A DNA stretch of 64,000 nucleotides from Deltaproteobacteria bacterium (GCA_028817435.1 JAPPPQ010000017.1:1-64000), one strand, 5' to 3'; numbered from the stretch's first letter, positions 17,266-26,561 are shown. Numbers and translations: made by a program. Notes: a model not told the origin generated them from the sequence alone.

Positions 17266-20190
17266 GTGTTGCAGTTGGGCGCGGCGCGCGCAATCGGGCG
17301 CGTGCAGTCGCGCGTGCGGTGGTGGGGCGCGCGGGCGGGGCGCGGTAAACTGGGGGCTGCTTTCGCCAACTCCGGTCCCGCGGAGTGGGTTCTGCGTTTC
17401 TGGTTGCCGTTGCTGGTGCTCGCACTGGCGCTGGGGATTTTTGCCGCCGATGCGCTGGCCCTTGCGCCCGGCGCGGCGCTCGCGCCCGCTGTGGCCGGCG
17501 GGGCGCTGGCGGCCTGCGCGCTGCGGCGGCCGCGCCTGCGCTTTGCCGCCGCGCTGTGCATTGCCTGGGCCGCCGGCGCATTGTCGCTCTCGCTGCGCTT
17601 TGCCGCCGCAACGCCCGTCCCCGCCGCGCCCACAACCGCCGTGGTAGAGGCGCGCATTGCAGAGCGCACGCGCCTGCCCGGCGGCCACCAGCGCCTGTTG
17701 CTGCGCGAGCTGCGCGAAGTCGAGCCGCGCACCGCGCCCACCCCCGGCGCGCAGCCCGGGCCTGCAGGCGAGTCGCCCCCCGGCGGCCCGCGTTCGGCCG
17801 CCGCGCCCCCGTTCCGGCTGCCGCGCGCCGTCCACCTCTACGCGCCCGGCCCGCCGGAGGCAGACGGCGCGGCAAAGGCAGCCGGCGCGGTGGAAAGCAG
17901 CGGCCCGCCGGGCGCTGGCGAGCCGCCGGAGATTGAGAGCGCGGCGCAGATTGAGAGCGTGACGGAAATTGGCGCGGTGCCGCTTGGTTCGCGGGTGCGG
18001 GCGGCGCTGGTGATGCAGGCCGCGCCGGGGCTGCGCAATCCCGGCGGGCGCGATGCGCGGCGGGCGCTGGCCCGGCGCGGCATTGGCGCGCGCGCCCGTC
18101 TCAAACATCCCCGCCTGTTCGCCGTGGTGGCGCCGCCGCGCTGCCCCCCATGTGCGGCGCTTGCGGCGCGGCGGCAGGCCGCGGCGCAGCGGCTGGAGGC
18201 CGAGGGCAGGGGAGGCGCGCTGCTCGCGGCGCTCTCGCTGGGCGCGCGCAGCGGCCTGCCGCAGCCGTTGCAAGACGCCGCCGGGCGCACGGGGCTGGCC
18301 CATCTGTTGGCCGTTTCGGGGCTGCACCTGGCGCTGGTGGCCGGAGCCGCCTTCGCCCCGGCGCGCCTGGTGCTGGCTTTTGCGCCGGGGGTGCGCCGCG
18401 ATGCCCGGCGGCTGGCGCTGCTGGCCGCGCTGGCGGCCGGCCTGGTCTACGGCTGGCTGGCGGGTTTCGGCGTGCCCATGCGCCGGGCCTTGGTCTTTCT
18501 CGCCGCCTGGGGAGCGGCCAGCGCCGCGCGCCGCCCCATCGGCAATCTCTCGCGGCTGGCCTGGGGGGCGTGCGCCGTGCTGGTGTGGGATCCCGCCGCG
18601 CTCTTTTCCCCCGGCGCGCAGCTCTCTTTCGCCGCCGCCGCCGGCCTTATGCTGGGCCGCGGCCCCGCAAACTCCACCGCCGCCGCAGATTCCGCGCCGC
18701 GCGGGGCTGCGGAAGGCGCGCCGCGCGGCATGGCGTGGTTGCGGGGCTGGGCCGCATTGGCGCTGGATGCCTGGCCGCGCAGCCGGGCCGGGCCGGCTGG
18801 CGCCATGCTGCTTCGCACTTCGGCGGGGGCGGTAGCCGCGACAGCGCCGCTGGCCGCGCACCACTTCGGCGGCGCTTCTCCCATCGGCTGGCTGGCAAAC
18901 CTGCTGGCCGTTCCCCTTACCGCGCTGGTGCTGTTGCCGCTGGCGCTCTGCGCGGCCGCGCTGGCGTTGCTTGCGCCCAACAGCGCGGCGGCGGCGTGGC
19001 TGCTTCCGGCGGCGGCGCAGGTGGGAGAGCTGGCCGCCGCCGCCGTGCAGTCCTGGGCCCGGCACGCGCCCGCCGCATCGGCCGCCGCCCCTGCGCCCTG
19101 GCTCTTCTTCGCCGCCGCACTGCTGGCGCTGCCCACGCTGCGCGCGCGGCGCACGCTGTGGCGGCTTTTTGGCGCGCTGGCCATTTGCCTCGCCGTTGCG
19201 CTGGGGCCATCGGCGCCGCTGCATCCGCCCCCGCCCCGGGTGGTGTTTTTAGATGTGGGGCACGGCGACGCCGTGCTGGTGCAGGGCCGCCGCGCCGCCG
19301 TGCTGGTAGATGCGGGCGCGGCCTGGCCGCACGGGCCGGATTACGGCGCATTCAGCGTGTTGCCCGCGCTGCGCGCGCTGGGCGTCCGCCGCCTGGATTT
19401 GGCGGTGCTGAGCCACGGAGATTTGGACCACCGCGGCGGGCTGCCCAGTGTGCTGCGCGGCGTTCCCACCGCGCTGCTGTGGTTGCCGCCGGGCGGGCGC
19501 GGCGATCCCGCCCTGGCCGAACTGCGCGCCGCCGCCCGCGCCCACGGCACGCAAATTGCCGAGCGAGGCCTGGGCGCACCCCCGCAACAGGTGGGCGATT
19601 TGCTGCTGCGCCCGCTGTGGCCGCCTCGCGGCGTCGCCGCGCCCGTCAACGAGCGCTCGCTGGTGCTCGAAGTTTCGCTGACGAGCGGTGGGCGGCGATT
19701 GCTGCTGACCGGCGACATCGGCGCGCGCAGCGAGCGCACCCTGCTCGCACATCACACCGCGCCCGGCGCGCGCGATAACCCCGGCGCGCCAGTTGCGCCC
19801 GGTGCGCCCGGCGTGCGCGGTGTGCGCGGCGTGCGCGGCGAAGTGCTGAAGCTGGCGCACCACGGCAGCCGCACATCCAGCCACGCCAAATTTCTCGACG
19901 CCGTAGCGCCGCGCCTCGCCATCGTCTCCGCCCCCCTGCGCGGGCGCTTCGGTATGCCCCACCCCGAGGTAACCAGCGGCCTTTCCGCGCGCCGCATCCC
20001 CTGGCTGTGGACCGGCCGCGACGGCGCAGTGCTGATCCCCCTGGAAGGCCCACTGTGCGCCCGCCGCTTCGCCACCCCTCCCCCCCACACAAAACACAGC
20101 CCCACAACCATCCCCACTTGTGAAGCGCTTGGGGGGCCGCCACCTCCCCGCGCAGCCCCGGTTTCCCGGCAGCCAACGGCACGCGAATGA
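17266..20190 (+). CDS. comEC: DNA internalization protein ComEC/Rec2
   Basis: Inner-membrane channel and nuclease-like protein for uptake of transforming DNA. It has up to 974 residues: an N-terminal TM pair (WLPLLVLALALGIFAADALALAPG), an OB-like region, the Competence domain (HLLAVSGLHLALVAG and about 8 TMs), and a C-terminal metallo-beta-lactamase domain (VVFLDVGHGDAVLVQ, LSHGDLDHRGG, LKLAHHGSRTSS). The start is uncertain. The track GTG at 17266 precedes a TAAACT -10-like box at 17348 (in GGTAAACTGG), so translation may begin further in. An Ala/Pro/Gly linker (residues 155-235) is unusually long. Confidence 0.9.
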   Translation: MLQLGAARAIGRVQSRVRWWGARAGRGKLGAAFANSGPAEWVLRFWLPLLVLALALGIFAADALALAPGAALAPAVAGGALAACALRRPRLRFAAALCIAWAAGALSLSLRFAAATPVPAAPTTAVVEARIAERTRLPGGHQRLLLRELREVEPRTAPTPGAQPGPAGESPPGGPRSAAAPPFRLPRAVHLYAPGPPEADGAAKAAGAVESSGPPGAGEPPEIESAAQIESVTEIGAVPLGSRVRAALVMQAAPGLRNPGGRDARRALARRGIGARARLKHPRLFAVVAPPRCPPCAALAARRQAAAQRLEAEGRGGALLAALSLGARSGLPQPLQDAAGRTGLAHLLAVSGLHLALVAGAAFAPARLVLAFAPGVRRDARRLALLAALAAGLVYGWLAGFGVPMRRALVFLAAWGAASAARRPIGNLSRLAWGACAVLVWDPAALFSPGAQLSFAAAAGLMLGRGPANSTAAADSAPRGAAEGAPRGMAWLRGWAALALDAWPRSRAGPAGAMLLRTSAGAVAATAPLAAHHFGGASPIGWLANLLAVPLTALVLLPLALCAAALALLAPNSAAAAWLLPAAAQVGELAAAAVQSWARHAPAASAAAPAPWLFFAAALLALPTLRARRTLWRLFGALAICLAVALGPSAPLHPPPPRVVFLDVGHGDAVLVQGRRAAVLVDAGAAWPHGPDYGAFSVLPALRALGVRRLDLAVLSHGDLDHRGGLPSVLRGVPTALLWLPPGGRGDPALAELRAAARAHGTQIAERGLGAPPQQVGDLLLRPLWPPRGVAAPVNERSLVLEVSLTSGGRRLLLTGDIGARSERTLLAHHTAPGARDNPGAPVAPGAPGVRGVRGVRGEVLKLAHHGSRTSSHAKFLDAVAPRLAIVSAPLRGRFGMPHPEVTSGLSARRIPWLWTGRDGAVLIPLEGPLCARRFATPPPHTKHSPTTIPTCEALGGPPPPRAAPVSRQPTARE

Positions 20191-20255
20191 CTCAAGCGCT
20201 CACCGGGGATTTTACCACACCCGCCGCAGCGCCTGTCAACACCGCGCGCCTGGGC

Positions 20256-21059
20256 TTAGCGGCCTTGCCAGCGGGGGGTGCGCTTTTCCAGGAAGGCGCG
20301 TTGGGCCTCGCGGGCGTCTTCGCTGCGGCGCAGCGGGCGGCCGATTTCTTCCTGGCGTTGGTAGGCATCGGCCAGGCGCATACCGATAATTTCGCGCAGG
20401 CCGCGGCGGGTTTCGCGCACGGCCAGGGGCGCGTTGTCTGCAATGCGCTGTGCAGTTGCCAGGGCGGTATCCAGCAGCGCGCCGGGTTCTACCAAACGAT
20501 TCACCAAGCCAATGTCGCGGGCGCGTTCGGCGTCTATGGGCTGCGCGGTCAGCAGCAGCTCGAAGGCGTGCACCCAGCCGATTTGCTGCAACAGCAACAC
20601 GCTGGCATTGCCGGTGGGGTAGAGGCCCAGCGCCACTTCTTCCAGCGCAAAGGTGGCGCCCGGCGCGGCAAAGCGAATCTCCGAAGCCAGCATCAGATCC
20701 AGCCCACCCGCGCGGGCGTGTCCGTTGATGGCGCAGATCAGTGGCGTCCGCAAATCGAAGCCCGCCAACAGCGCCGTTTCCACACTGCGCAGCCCCTCGA
20801 AGTCGCGGGCATCAATGCGCTCGCCCCGCGCAAGGCGCTGCGAAACCGGAATAGTGCTCGCCATATCCATGCCACCGCAAAACACCCGCGCGCCCGCCCC
20901 CGTCAACACCGCGCAGCGCAGCGCATCGTCGTCTGCAATCTCGCGCCATGCGTGCGCCAAATCGCAGAGCATTTGCGGATTCAGGCTGTTCGCCTTCTCG
21001 GGCCGGTCCAGCGTAACCAGCGCCACCCCCGGCTGCGGACGGTCCAGGCGAATGGACAT
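20256..21059 (-). CDS. Enoyl-CoA hydratase/isomerase family protein
   Basis: Crotonase-fold enzyme of 267 residues acting on acyl-CoA thioesters. The oxyanion-hole segments are VFCGGMDMAST and INGHARAGGLDLMLASEIRF, with EVALGLYPTG following. The first catalytic Glu position of hydratases appears as Asp (GGLDL), so the exact reaction (hydratase, isomerase or other) is open. It ends with RRSEDAREAQRAFLEKRTPRWQGR, the usual C-terminal helix pair. The ATG at 21059 begins MSIRLDRP. It lies downstream of a TauE/SafE permease on the same strand, 19 bases apart. Confidence 0.85.
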   Translation of the reverse strand: MSIRLDRPQPGVALVTLDRPEKANSLNPQMLCDLAHAWREIADDDALRCAVLTGAGARVFCGGMDMASTIPVSQRLARGERIDARDFEGLRSVETALLAGFDLRTPLICAINGHARAGGLDLMLASEIRFAAPGATFALEEVALGLYPTGNASVLLLQQIGWVHAFELLLTAQPIDAERARDIGLVNRLVEPGALLDTALATAQRIADNAPLAVRETRRGLREIIGMRLADAYQRQEEIGRPLRRSEDAREAQRAFLEKRTPRWQGR

Positions 21060-21078
21060 GGCGCGAGTGTAGGCCCTT

Positions 21079-21816
21079 TCAGTAGAGGCCGAGCATTCGG
21101 CCGGCCAGGGCCAGGGTGGCGAGGGCGAGGAGGGTGCGGAGGGTGCGCTCGCTGGCGCGGATGGCCAGGCGGGGGCCGATGGCGCCGCCGAGGGCGAAGC
21201 CGATGGTCAGCACGGCGGCTTCGGGCCAGGAAATTTGTCCGGCGAACAAAAAGATGGGCAGCACGAGCAGGGTGAAGCAGAAGTTGAGCGCCACTTTGAT
21301 GGCGTTGGATTGCAGCAGGCTCGCGCCGCTCCAATGCAAGAAGTGCACAATCAGCAAGCCGGTGCCGGCCTGCAGCGCGCCGCCGTAAATGCCCATGGTG
21401 AACAGGCACAGGCTGCGGAGCCAGCCGGGCATTTTGCGGCGCGCGCCTTTTGCGGCGGGCGGGGGGCGCAGGGTGGGGATGAGCAGCAGCAGCATGGCAG
21501 CGCCGAACAACTGCTCGAAGGCGTGGTCGGGAATGCGCGAAATGACGGCTGCGCCGAGCAGCGCGCCGGAAGCCAGGGGCAGCAGCAGGGGCAGGGCGGG
21601 GCGCAGGCTCGGCACGCCTTCGCGCCCGAAGCCCCAGGTGGCTACCAGGTTTTGCACCATGACGCCGACGCGGTTGGTGCCGTTGGCAAGGCCGCCGGGC
21701 AGTCCGGCCAGGTGCAGCAGCGGCACGGTGAGCAGCGAGCCGCCGCCCGCCAGCGTGTTCACAACGCCCGCGGCGAATCCACCGCCGATCAAAAGCAGCA
21801 CGACGCCGAGTTCCAA
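21079..21816 (-). CDS. TauE/SafE-family sulfite/organosulfonate exporter
   Basis: Polytopic inner-membrane permease of the TauE/SafE (DUF81) family, linked elsewhere to export of sulfite or organosulfur acids. The 245 residues have about eight hydrophobic helices in two halves, each with the family Gly-rich signature (GGGFAAGVVNTLAGGGSLLTVP; GIYGGALQAGTGLLI). It starts at a TTG (21816) preceded by GGGGAGGGG. Substrate cannot be read from the sequence. Confidence 0.85.
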   Translation of the reverse strand: MELGVVLLLIGGGFAAGVVNTLAGGGSLLTVPLLHLAGLPGGLANGTNRVGVMVQNLVATWGFGREGVPSLRPALPLLLPLASGALLGAAVISRIPDHAFEQLFGAAMLLLLIPTLRPPPAAKGARRKMPGWLRSLCLFTMGIYGGALQAGTGLLIVHFLHWSGASLLQSNAIKVALNFCFTLLVLPIFLFAGQISWPEAAVLTIGFALGGAIGPRLAIRASERTLRTLLALATLALAGRMLGLY

Positions 21817-21979
21817 TCACCCCTCCCCCCGCGCCGCGCGGGCGGGGCGGAGATTACCGGAGTTGCGGCGCGGAGACGCGGCGCAAAGACGCGGGCGCGC
21901 AAAACAGGCGGCGCGCGGCGGCGCGGAAATGCGGCGCGCAGAGTTGCGGCGGCGCTGCGCTGCGCGTTTGGAGTGCGGG

Positions 21980-21985
21980 TAGAAT
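21980..21985 (+). promoter_or_regulatory. Candidate -10 box for the S9 peptidase gene
   Basis: TAGAAT lies 23 bases before the GTG at 22009, with GGAAGGAGG between them at the right spacing for translation. The rest of the 190-base divergent gap (21817-22008) is GC-rich with imperfect GTTGCGGCG/GACGCGG repeats and no gene that I can support. Confidence 0.4.
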
Positions 21986-22008
21986 GCCGCGGGAAGGAGG
22001 GCGCGGGC

Positions 22009-23973
22009 GTGAGGCGCATTGCGGCGCATGGGTCGTGGAAGTCGCCGCTTTCGGCGGCGCGGGTGGCTGCGGGGCAGGGGCGAATTTCGCAGCCGCGCTG
22101 GTGGCGCGGCGCGCTCTACTGGCTGGAAGGGCTGCCCGCGCAGTCCGGGCGGCAGACGCTGATGCGCTGGCAGCCGGGCGCGGGCTGCCAGGAGTTGACG
22201 CCGCGCCCCGCTCATGTGCGGGCGGGGGTGCACGAGTATGGCGGCGGCGATTACGGCTTTGCGGGCGATTCGCTGGTCTATGTGGACGAGGCGAAGCCGG
22301 GCATTCAGCGCTTGGGCGAAGCGCCGGTGCCGGGCGCGCTGGCCCATGCGCGCTATGCGGATTTCGCCGCCTCTCCCAATGGCCGCTGGCTGCTGGCCGT
22401 AGAAGAGCGCCCCGCCACTGGCAACGGCGGCGGCAACGGCGGCGGCAACGGCGCGGCCGAGCCGCGCAATTGCCTGGTGGCTTTTGACCTGCAGCGCGGG
22501 CGGCGCCTGGTGGTGTTTGCAGATTGCGATTTCGCCTCGTCGCCGGTCTTTGCGCCGGACGGCCGCCGCGCGGCGTTTTTGGCCTGGCGCCATCCGCAAA
22601 TGCCCTGGGAGGGCAGCACGCTGCTGTGCTGCAGCTGGGGCGATGCGGGGCCGCAGTCGCCGCCGCAGCGCGTGGCGGGCGGGCCTGCAGAGTCGGTGTT
22701 TCAGCCGAGCTTTGCGCCAGGGGGCGCGCTCACTTTTGTTTCGGATCGCAGCGGCTGGTGGAATTTGTGGCAGCAGCGGGGCGCAAATGCAGTGCCGCTG
22801 TGTCCGCGCGCGGCAGAGTTCGGCGCGCCGCAGTGGGCGCTGGGCCTTTCCACCTACGGCTTTGCCGCCGATGGCGAGATTCTCTGTGCGGTGAGCGAGG
22901 GCTGCAACGCGCGGCTCATGCGGCTGCGCACGCAAACGGGCGCGCTGGAAGCTCTCGGCCTGCCCTACACCCAGATCAATTGGCTGCGCGTGGCGGAGGG
23001 CCATGCAGTTTTTATCGGCGCAGGCCCGGCGCAGTTGCCGACCCTTTGCGTGCTGGATGGCGGCGGGCGCTGCCGGGAGGTGCCCCGGCAAGCGCCGCCG
23101 CAATTCGATGCTGCGCTGATCTCCCGGCCCGAGGCCGTGGAGTTTCCCTCGCAGGGGCACAGCGCCCACGGCTTTTTGTATCGCCCGCGCAATCCTAATT
23201 TCGAGTCAGAGCCGGCGCAGCGCCCGCCGCTGCTCGTCAAGTGTCACGGCGGGCCCACCGGCGCGGCGCTTCCGGCGCTGGATTGGTCCGTGCAGTTCTG
23301 GACCAGCCGCGGCTTTGCGCTGCTCGATGTCAACTACGCCGGCAGCGCCGGATACGGCCGCGCCTACCGCGAATTGCTGCGCGGGCGCTGGGGCGAGCTG
23401 GATGTGGCGGACGCCTGCGCCGCCGCGCAGTTTGCGGTGCAAGAAGGGTTGGCGAATGCGGCGCAATTGGCGGTGCGCGGCGGCAGCGCCGGCGGCTACA
23501 CGGCGCTCTGCGCTCTGGCGTTTCGAGATGTGTTTCGCGCCGGGGCCAGCTACTACGGCATTGGCGATCTGGAAGCGCTGGCGCGCAGCACCCACAAATT
23601 CGAATCGCGCTACATGGAGGGCCTCATCGGCCCCTGGCCCGCGCAGCAACATCTCTACCGCGCGCGCTCGCCGCTGCACCACGCCGGGCAAATCACCCGC
23701 CCCGTCATTTTGTTCCAGGGAGGGCGGGACAAAATTGTGCCCCCCGCCCAGGCCGAGAGCATGGCGCGGGCGCTGGCGCAGCGCGGCGTGCCCCACGCCC
23801 GCGTCACCTTCGCCTCCGAGGGCCACGGCTTTCGGCAGGCGCGCAACATTCGCCGGGCGCTGGCCGCCGAGCTGTGGTTCTACGGGCGGGTGTTCGGCTT
23901 TGCCGCAAAGGGCGGGCCGCTCTGGCCGCCGCGGCTGCGCTGCGCCGGGGCGCTCAGCCGCGCTTTTCCATGA
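22009..23973 (+). CDS. S9-family serine peptidase (prolyl oligopeptidase/DPP-like)
   Basis: Alpha/beta-hydrolase peptidase with an N-terminal beta-propeller. The 654 residues open with HGSWKSPLSAARVAAGQGRISQPRW, typical of acylaminoacyl-peptidase-like S9C proteins. The catalytic domain has the nucleophile GGSAGGYTA, Asp in GGRDKIVPP and His in EGHGFR. A Gly/Asn tract (NGGGNGGGNG) interrupts one propeller blade. The GTG at 22009 has a strong GGAAGGAGG site; the track ORF start at 21235 is read-through antisense to the permease. No signal peptide, so cytoplasmic. It overlaps the convergent methyltransferase by 20 bases. Confidence 0.92.
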   Translation: MRRIAAHGSWKSPLSAARVAAGQGRISQPRWWRGALYWLEGLPAQSGRQTLMRWQPGAGCQELTPRPAHVRAGVHEYGGGDYGFAGDSLVYVDEAKPGIQRLGEAPVPGALAHARYADFAASPNGRWLLAVEERPATGNGGGNGGGNGAAEPRNCLVAFDLQRGRRLVVFADCDFASSPVFAPDGRRAAFLAWRHPQMPWEGSTLLCCSWGDAGPQSPPQRVAGGPAESVFQPSFAPGGALTFVSDRSGWWNLWQQRGANAVPLCPRAAEFGAPQWALGLSTYGFAADGEILCAVSEGCNARLMRLRTQTGALEALGLPYTQINWLRVAEGHAVFIGAGPAQLPTLCVLDGGGRCREVPRQAPPQFDAALISRPEAVEFPSQGHSAHGFLYRPRNPNFESEPAQRPPLLVKCHGGPTGAALPALDWSVQFWTSRGFALLDVNYAGSAGYGRAYRELLRGRWGELDVADACAAAQFAVQEGLANAAQLAVRGGSAGGYTALCALAFRDVFRAGASYYGIGDLEALARSTHKFESRYMEGLIGPWPAQQHLYRARSPLHHAGQITRPVILFQGGRDKIVPPAQAESMARALAQRGVPHARVTFASEGHGFRQARNIRRALAAELWFYGRVFGFAAKGGPLWPPRLRCAGALSRAFP

Positions 23974-24604
23974 GCACCACGCGGTGGGCGTGCAGCAGCG
24001 GCAGCATGGGCCGATCCTGCACAATGTGGCAGCCGCAGGCTTCAAAGGCGGTGCGAAACTCGCCGCGCGGAATCATCGGCAGCGAGCGGCGCTGATTGCG
24101 CAGCCGCAACACGCGCTTGTGCAGGGCGTGCAGGGCGTTGGTTTCGTAGTAAGAGACCACCAGCCAGCGCCGCGCCACCCGCGAAAGCTCGCGCACAATG
24201 TGGCCGCGCTGGTCGGGGTCATCCACATGGTGAAAGAAGCGGAAATTGAACACCAGATCCTGCGAGGCATCGCCAAAGGGCAGGGGTTCAAAAATATTCA
24301 TGCGGCGAATGCGCAGCGGCGTGCCCTCGCCGGGCTCGGCCTCGCGCAGCGCGCGCAGCGATTCCTCATCCACATCGCAGCACTGCAGCTCTTCCTGGGC
24401 CGCGGCGCGCAGCAGCGGGGTGAAGCGCCCCACGCCGCATGGAATGTCCAGAACGCGGGCGGGGGCGGGCTGCATCATTTGCAAATAGCCGCGCACGCAG
24501 GCCCGCTCCCGCAAATGCAGCAGGTGCTGCAGCCGCTTGTAGCGGCGGCGCATATAGGAGGTGCGGCTCAGCGCCTGGTCCACGGGGCGATTGTGCGTCC
24601 ACAA
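23954..24604 (-). CDS. Class I SAM-dependent methyltransferase
   Basis: The 216-residue protein has a Rossmann methyltransferase core: motif I VLDIPCGVGRFTPLL, acidic strand CCDVDEESL, then PFGDASQDLVFNFRFFHHVDD and VARRWLVVSYYE. The substrate is unknown; the basic N-terminus (MRRRYKRLQHLLHLRERACVRGYL) gives no clue. The start is a TTG at 24604 with GGAG 6 bases upstream; an in-frame ATG about 17 codons in is an alternative. It is divergent from the AlkA-like gene by 31 bases and convergent with the peptidase. Confidence 0.82.
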   Translation of the reverse strand: MWTHNRPVDQALSRTSYMRRRYKRLQHLLHLRERACVRGYLQMMQPAPARVLDIPCGVGRFTPLLRAAAQEELQCCDVDEESLRALREAEPGEGTPLRIRRMNIFEPLPFGDASQDLVFNFRFFHHVDDPDQRGHIVRELSRVARRWLVVSYYETNALHALHKRVLRLRNQRRSLPMIPRGEFRTAFEACGCHIVQDRPMLPLLHAHRVVLMEKRG

Positions 24605-24623
24605 TTGCTCCGGCGCAAGCGGC

Positions 24624-24629
24624 TAGGCT
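24624..24629 (+). promoter_or_regulatory. Candidate -10 box of the AlkA-like gene
   Basis: TAGGCT is followed by 6 bases and then the GTG at 24636, with no Shine-Dalgarno sequence. This is the third case in the window of a TAnnCT box placed so that transcription would start at the initiation codon. Confidence 0.35.
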
Positions 24630-24635
24630 GCGCCC

Positions 24636-25271
24636 GTGGCGGCCCGCCCCCGCATTGATGCTGCACTGCTGGCCCGCGCGCGCCGCGCGCTGCCGCGCCG
24701 GGATGCCCGGCTGGGCGCGCTCATGCGCGCGGTGGGGCCATGCGGCCTGCGCCGCCGGGGCGATCCCTACCGCTACCTGGTGCGCTCCATCCTCTATCAG
24801 CAATTGGCCGGGGCGGCGGCGCGGGCCATCGAAGGCCGCCTGCACGCCCGCTTCGGCGGAAGCCTGCCGCCCCCCGCCGCGCTGGCCCGCGCGCCGCTCC
24901 CCACCCTGCGCGCCGCGGGACTCTCCCGGGCCAAGTCGCTGGCGGTGCGCGGCGCGGCCCGCGCCTTTGCCGATGGCACCCTGCGCGCCCGGCGCTTTCC
25001 CCATCTGGATGACTGCGCCGTGGTGGCCGCGCTCACTCAATTGCGCGGCGTGGGCGAATGGACGGCGCATATGCTGCTGATGTTCTCGCTGGGGCGGCCC
25101 GATGTGCTGCCCGTGGGCGATTACGGCGTCCGCAAGGGCGCGCGCCGCCTCTACGGGCTGGCCGAACTTCCCGCGCCCAAAGAGCTGGAGGCGCTGGCCG
25201 AGCCCTGGCGGCCCTACCGCAGCATCGCCACCTGGTATTTGTGGCGCGCCGCCGAGGTGCTTCCGCCGTGA
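24636..25271 (+). CDS. DNA-3-methyladenine glycosylase II (AlkA-like)
   Basis: Base-excision repair glycosylase that removes alkylated purines. The 211-residue HhH-GPD protein has YLVRSILYQQLAGAAARAIEGRL at the N-terminal helices, the helix-hairpin-helix LTQLRGVGEWTAHMLLMF, and the catalytic Asp in VLPVGDYGVRKG. It lacks the N-terminal beta domain of E. coli AlkA, as do many short homologues. It overlaps the MFS gene by 4 bases (GTGA). Confidence 0.88.
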   Translation: MAARPRIDAALLARARRALPRRDARLGALMRAVGPCGLRRRGDPYRYLVRSILYQQLAGAAARAIEGRLHARFGGSLPPPAALARAPLPTLRAAGLSRAKSLAVRGAARAFADGTLRARRFPHLDDCAVVAALTQLRGVGEWTAHMLLMFSLGRPDVLPVGDYGVRKGARRLYGLAELPAPKELEALAEPWRPYRSIATWYLWRAAEVLPP

Positions 25272-26527
25272 GCGCGGGCGGGGCAGGGGGGCGTGAAAAC
25301 TGGCGGGCGGGCTTCGCCCTGCTGGCAGAGCCCAACTTCCGGCGGCTCTTTGCGGCGCGCTTTATTTCCGCCTTCGGCACGGCCATGACGCCGGTGGCGC
25401 TGCCCTTTGCGGTGCTGGATTTGACGGGCCGGGCGGGCGACATCGGCTGGGTGCTGGGGGCGGCGGCGGTTTCGCAGCTGGCGGTGCAGCTCTTCGCCGG
25501 CGCGCTGGCCGACCGGGGCTCCAGGCAGCGGCTCATGGTGCGCGCCGAGGGGCTGGCCGCCTGCGCCCAATTGGCCAGCGCCGCGCTGCTGCTGCTGGGC
25601 CTCGCCACGGTGCCGCTGCTCACGGCCCTTTACGCCCTGACCGGCATTGCCTACGCGCTCATTTGGCCCTCGCTCATTGGGCTGGTGCCGCTGGTGGCGC
25701 CGCCGCAAAAGCTGCAGGCGGCCAACGCGCTGCTTTCCGCTGCTCACAGCCTGGCCATGGGGCTTGGCATGGCGGCGGGCGGCGGGCTGGCCGCCGTGCT
25801 GGGGGCGGGCTGGGCCATTGCCCTGGATGGCGCCACCTTTGCCGCAAGCGGCCTGCTGGTGCTGGGGCTGCGCACCTCTCCCCAGCCCAAAACCGCGTCG
25901 AGCAGCCTGTGGCGCGATTTGCAGAGCGGCTGGCGCGAGTTCACCTCGCACCGCTGGCTGTGGACCATCGTGGCGCAATTTTCGCTGGTGGTGATGGCCT
26001 GGGAGGGCACCTTCGGCGTGGTCGGCCCCTATGTGGCGAAGCACAGTCTGGGCGGGGCGCACATTTGGGGGCTCATCAGCGGCTGCCTCGGCGCGGGCTG
26101 GCTGCTGGGCGGGCTGATCGCCATGCGGCTGCGCTTCCGCCGCCCGCTGCTGGTGGGCACCCTCGGCATTTTCGTCAGCGCGCTGCTGCCGCTCTCGCTC
26201 ATTGTGCCGCTGCCCCCGCCGTGGATTGCCGCCAGCGCCTTTGCCGCCGGCGTGGGGGGCGAGTGCTTCGGCGTGGTCTGGAACACCGCCATTCACACCC
26301 ACATTGCCCCGGAGGCCATTTCGCGGGTGGTCTCTTACGATGTTCTCGGCTCCATCGCGCTCATGCCTGTGGGCGCCATCGTGGCCGGGCAGCTGGTGGA
26401 TCAGGCCGGGCCGCCCGCCGCGCTGTGGCTGGCGGCGCTGCTGATTTTGCTCCCCACGGCGGCGGTGCTCGCCGTTCCCGAAGTCCGCCGCCTGCGCTCC
26501 GCCGCCCCACCGGGGGGGCCTGGGTAG
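25268..26527 (+). CDS. MFS transporter
   Basis: Major-facilitator permease of 419 residues with about 12 predicted helices. After TM1 (FRRLFAARFISAFGTAMTPVALPFAV) the TM2-3 loop reads GALADRGSRQRLM, the MFS signature loop. The sequence resembles the EntS/tetracycline-type MFS_3 group, so export of a drug, siderophore or metabolite is likely; the substrate is unknown. The GTG at 25268 overlaps the glycosylase stop. The track start at 25058 lies in that gene. Confidence 0.88.
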   Translation: MSAGGAGGRENWRAGFALLAEPNFRRLFAARFISAFGTAMTPVALPFAVLDLTGRAGDIGWVLGAAAVSQLAVQLFAGALADRGSRQRLMVRAEGLAACAQLASAALLLLGLATVPLLTALYALTGIAYALIWPSLIGLVPLVAPPQKLQAANALLSAAHSLAMGLGMAAGGGLAAVLGAGWAIALDGATFAASGLLVLGLRTSPQPKTASSSLWRDLQSGWREFTSHRWLWTIVAQFSLVVMAWEGTFGVVGPYVAKHSLGGAHIWGLISGCLGAGWLLGGLIAMRLRFRRPLLVGTLGIFVSALLPLSLIVPLPPPWIAASAFAAGVGGECFGVVWNTAIHTHIAPEAISRVVSYDVLGSIALMPVGAIVAGQLVDQAGPPAALWLAALLILLPTAAVLAVPEVRRLRSAAPPGGPG

Positions 26528-26561
26528 CGCCGCCGCCCCGCCCCGGTATGCTGGCGCGCCC

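Noticed and set aside
15104-19224. Minus-strand ORFs of 923 and 738 residues opposite uvrC and comEC
   Set aside because: Arg/Ala/Pro-rich antisense frames of complete, well-matched repair and competence genes.
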